Assembly: GCF_001294645.1 (NCBI RefSeq)
Contig: NZ_CP011868.1
Location: 5,983,424-6,047,423, forward strand
DNA: 64,000 bases
Source: Pseudonocardia sp. HH130629-09
Lineage (GTDB): Bacteria > Actinomycetota > Actinomycetes > Mycobacteriales > Pseudonocardiaceae
Direction of reading: 5' to 3'
Within the stretch, counting starts at the first letter, position 1; the number at the start of each line of letters is the position of its first letter. Below the pieces are notes generated by a model. The model saw only the letters and a list, made by a program, of their open reading frames with translations. It made no database searches and had not been told where the DNA came from. The position numbers and the translations under genes are program-made. Shown here piece after piece: positions 62,640 to 64,000 of the stretch.

Positions 62640-64000
62640 GTGAGCATTCCTTCCAGCAGCACCATCGGCAGCACCGTCCTGGGGTACCCCCGGATCGGGC
62701 CGGACCGGGAGCTCAAGCGGGCGACCGAGGCGTACTGGGCCGGGCGGAGCGACGCGTCGGCACTGCACGACGTCGCCGCCGGACTGCGCCGCGACACCTG
62801 GACCGGGTTGCGCGACGCCGGGCTCGGCTCGGTGCCGGGCAACACGTTCTCGTTCTACGACCACGTCCTGGACACCGCGCTGGCGGTCGGGGCGGTGCCG
62901 GAGCGCTTCGCCGGCATCACCGACCCGCTGGAGCGGCTGTTCGCGATGGCGCGCGGCCGCACCGGTGCCCCGGCCTGCGAGATGACCAAGTGGTTCGACA
63001 CGAACTACCACTACCTGGTCCCCGAGGTCGGCCCGGCCACCCGCCTCGCGCCGGGCAGCCGCAAGGCCCTCGACGAGTTCCGGGAGGCCCTGCGCAGCGG
63101 GATCACCACCCGCCCGGTGCTGGTCGGACCGGTGACCTTCCTGCTGCTGTCGAAACCGGCCGACGGCGCACCGGAGGGCTTCCGCCCGCTGGACCTGCTG
63201 GGGCCGCTCGTCGAGGTCTACCGCGACCTGCTCGCCGAGCTCGCCGAGGCGGGCGCGGAGTGGGTGCAGCTCGACGAGCCCGCCTTCGCCGCCGACCGGA
63301 CGCCGGAGGAGATCGCGGCACTGCGCCGGGCCTACGACCGGCTCGCCTCGGCGACCCGGCGGCCGAAGATCCTCGTCGCGTCGTACTTCGGGGAGCTGGG
63401 CCCGGCGCTGCCCGCGCTCGCCGCCACGGCCGTCGAGGGGCTGGCGCTCGACCTCGTCGCGGGGGGTGCCGCCCTCGACGCCGGAGACCCGGCGGTGCCC
63501 GGGCTGGACCGGAAGGTGGTGCTGGCCGGCGTCGTCGACGGGCGGAACGTGTGGCGCACCGACCTGGACCGGGCGCTGGCGACGGCGCAGCGGCTGGTCG
63601 GCGTCGCGGGGCGGGTCGAGGTCTCCACGTCGTGCTCGCTGCTGCACGTCCCCTACGACCTGACCGCCGAGACGGCCCTGCCCGGTGACGTCGTCGACAT
63701 GCTGGCGTTCGCCCGGCAGAAGGTCGAGGAGGTCGTGCTCCTCGGACGCGCCCTGCACGAGGGACCGGACGCGGTCGCGGCGGAGTTCGACGCCGCACGA
63801 GCCACCAGGGAGCGGGTCGCGGCCACCGCGCGCCGCGACGAGCGGGTGCGCTCCCGGCTCGCCGCGCTCGGCCCCGACCACTACCGGCGCAGCCACGGCG
63901 ACGTGCGGGCGAAGGTCCAGCGCGAGGCGCTCGGCCTGCCCGTCGTCCCCACGACGACGATCGGCTCCTTCCCGCAGACCGTGCAGATCCGGCGCGACCG
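62640..64000 (+). CDS. metE: Cobalamin-independent methionine synthase MetE (partial at window end)
   Basis: The frame runs open to the window edge for 453 codons (full-length MetE is ~760). MetE transfers methyl from methyltetrahydrofolate triglutamate to homocysteine. The start VSIPSSSTIGSTVLGYPRIG and ELKRATEAYWAG, the NTFSFYDHVLD and CEMTKWFDTNYHYLVPE segments, and the interdomain TTTIGSFPQTVQIRRD are diagnostic. The zinc-binding C-terminal barrel lies beyond the window. GAGGAGAG precedes the GTG at 62640. A cobalamin riboswitch controls it. Confidence 0.97.
   Translation, partial: MSIPSSSTIGSTVLGYPRIGPDRELKRATEAYWAGRSDASALHDVAAGLRRDTWTGLRDAGLGSVPGNTFSFYDHVLDTALAVGAVPERFAGITDPLERLFAMARGRTGAPACEMTKWFDTNYHYLVPEVGPATRLAPGSRKALDEFREALRSGITTRPVLVGPVTFLLLSKPADGAPEGFRPLDLLGPLVEVYRDLLAELAEAGAEWVQLDEPAFAADRTPEEIAALRRAYDRLASATRRPKILVASYFGELGPALPALAATAVEGLALDLVAGGAALDAGDPAVPGLDRKVVLAGVVDGRNVWRTDLDRALATAQRLVGVAGRVEVSTSCSLLHVPYDLTAETALPGDVVDMLAFARQKVEEVVLLGRALHEGPDAVAAEFDAARATRERVAATARRDERVRSRLAALGPDHYRRSHGDVRAKVQREALGLPVVPTTTIGSFPQTVQIRRD

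Overview
The window is high-GC actinobacterial DNA and most resembles a member of the Pseudonocardiales (Pseudonocardia-like). Indicators are the GC-rich third codon positions, frequent GTG starts, ATGA/GTGA gene overlaps, a conservon (cvn) operon, Rpf proteins, a DUF222/HNH (13E12-type) protein, CIRCE-controlled groEL, an F420-type nitroreductase-like protein and an NDMA-type methanol dehydrogenase. No tRNA, rRNA, IS element, CRISPR array or prophage was seen. Two blocks follow gene orders known from Mycobacterium: rpf-moaE-mog-moaC-small ORF-helicase-domain protein-XPB (about 11.8-26.7 kb), and groEL-moeA-psd-pssA-AAA ATPase-LytR_C-DUF3263-def with thiC/thiD nearby (about 29.5-47.7 kb).

Layout. 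0-4.2 kb: end of thiG, a gamma-carbonic anhydrase, a membrane protein and a DUF222/HNH endonuclease. Five copies of a 16-bp perfect palindrome and an 8-bp tandem repeat lie between these genes. 4.2-8 kb: two-component system (GAF kinase plus NarL regulator) with an iron-type alcohol dehydrogenase, resembling the MnoSR-type locus of mycobacteria. 8.1-11.3 kb: coxD-coxE-xdhC-type maturation operon. 11.8-16 kb: an rpf gene broken by one in-frame TGA, a moaC-mog-moaE operon, an intact rpf paralogue and a mocA-like gene. 16-26.7 kb: helicase-domain protein and XPB helicase, separated by a four-gene conservon whose kinase is 1475 aa.

26.7-39.5 kb: PspC protein, WYL regulator, groEL with two CIRCE operators, moeA, a structured putative RNA ending in a terminator, psd, pssA, a Cdc48-like ATPase, a frameshifted LytR_C protein, DUF3263 and peptide deformylase. 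39.5-44.3 kb: two-component system divergent from an ABC transporter. 44.3-47.7 kb: deazaflavin-dependent reductase, then thiC and thiD, each behind its own TPP riboswitch. 47.9-51.5 kb: three-subunit molybdenum hydroxylase (form II CoxL-like). 51.5-57.8 kb: a two-component pair with a frameshifted regulator, membrane proteins, an MftM-like methyltransferase, an AhpD-like protein and a zinc-type oxidoreductase. 57.8-62.1 kb: methanol dehydrogenase (mno/mdo type) followed by a MoxR ATPase and a VWA protein. 62.3-64 kb: cobalamin riboswitch and the 5' part of metE.

Two themes recur. The first is molybdenum enzymology: moaC, mog, moaE, mocA, moeA, xdhC, coxD/coxE and a CoxLSM-type hydroxylase. 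The second is alcohol/methanol oxidation of the mycofactocin-linked type: MnoSR-like regulators, two group III alcohol dehydrogenases, MoxR/VWA and MftM-like genes. Three genes are interrupted: rpf by a stop codon, and LytR_C and a response regulator by 1-nt indels in G runs. The most unusual structures are the palindrome family near the HNH gene, the moeA-psd structured RNA candidate and the rpf nonsense codon.
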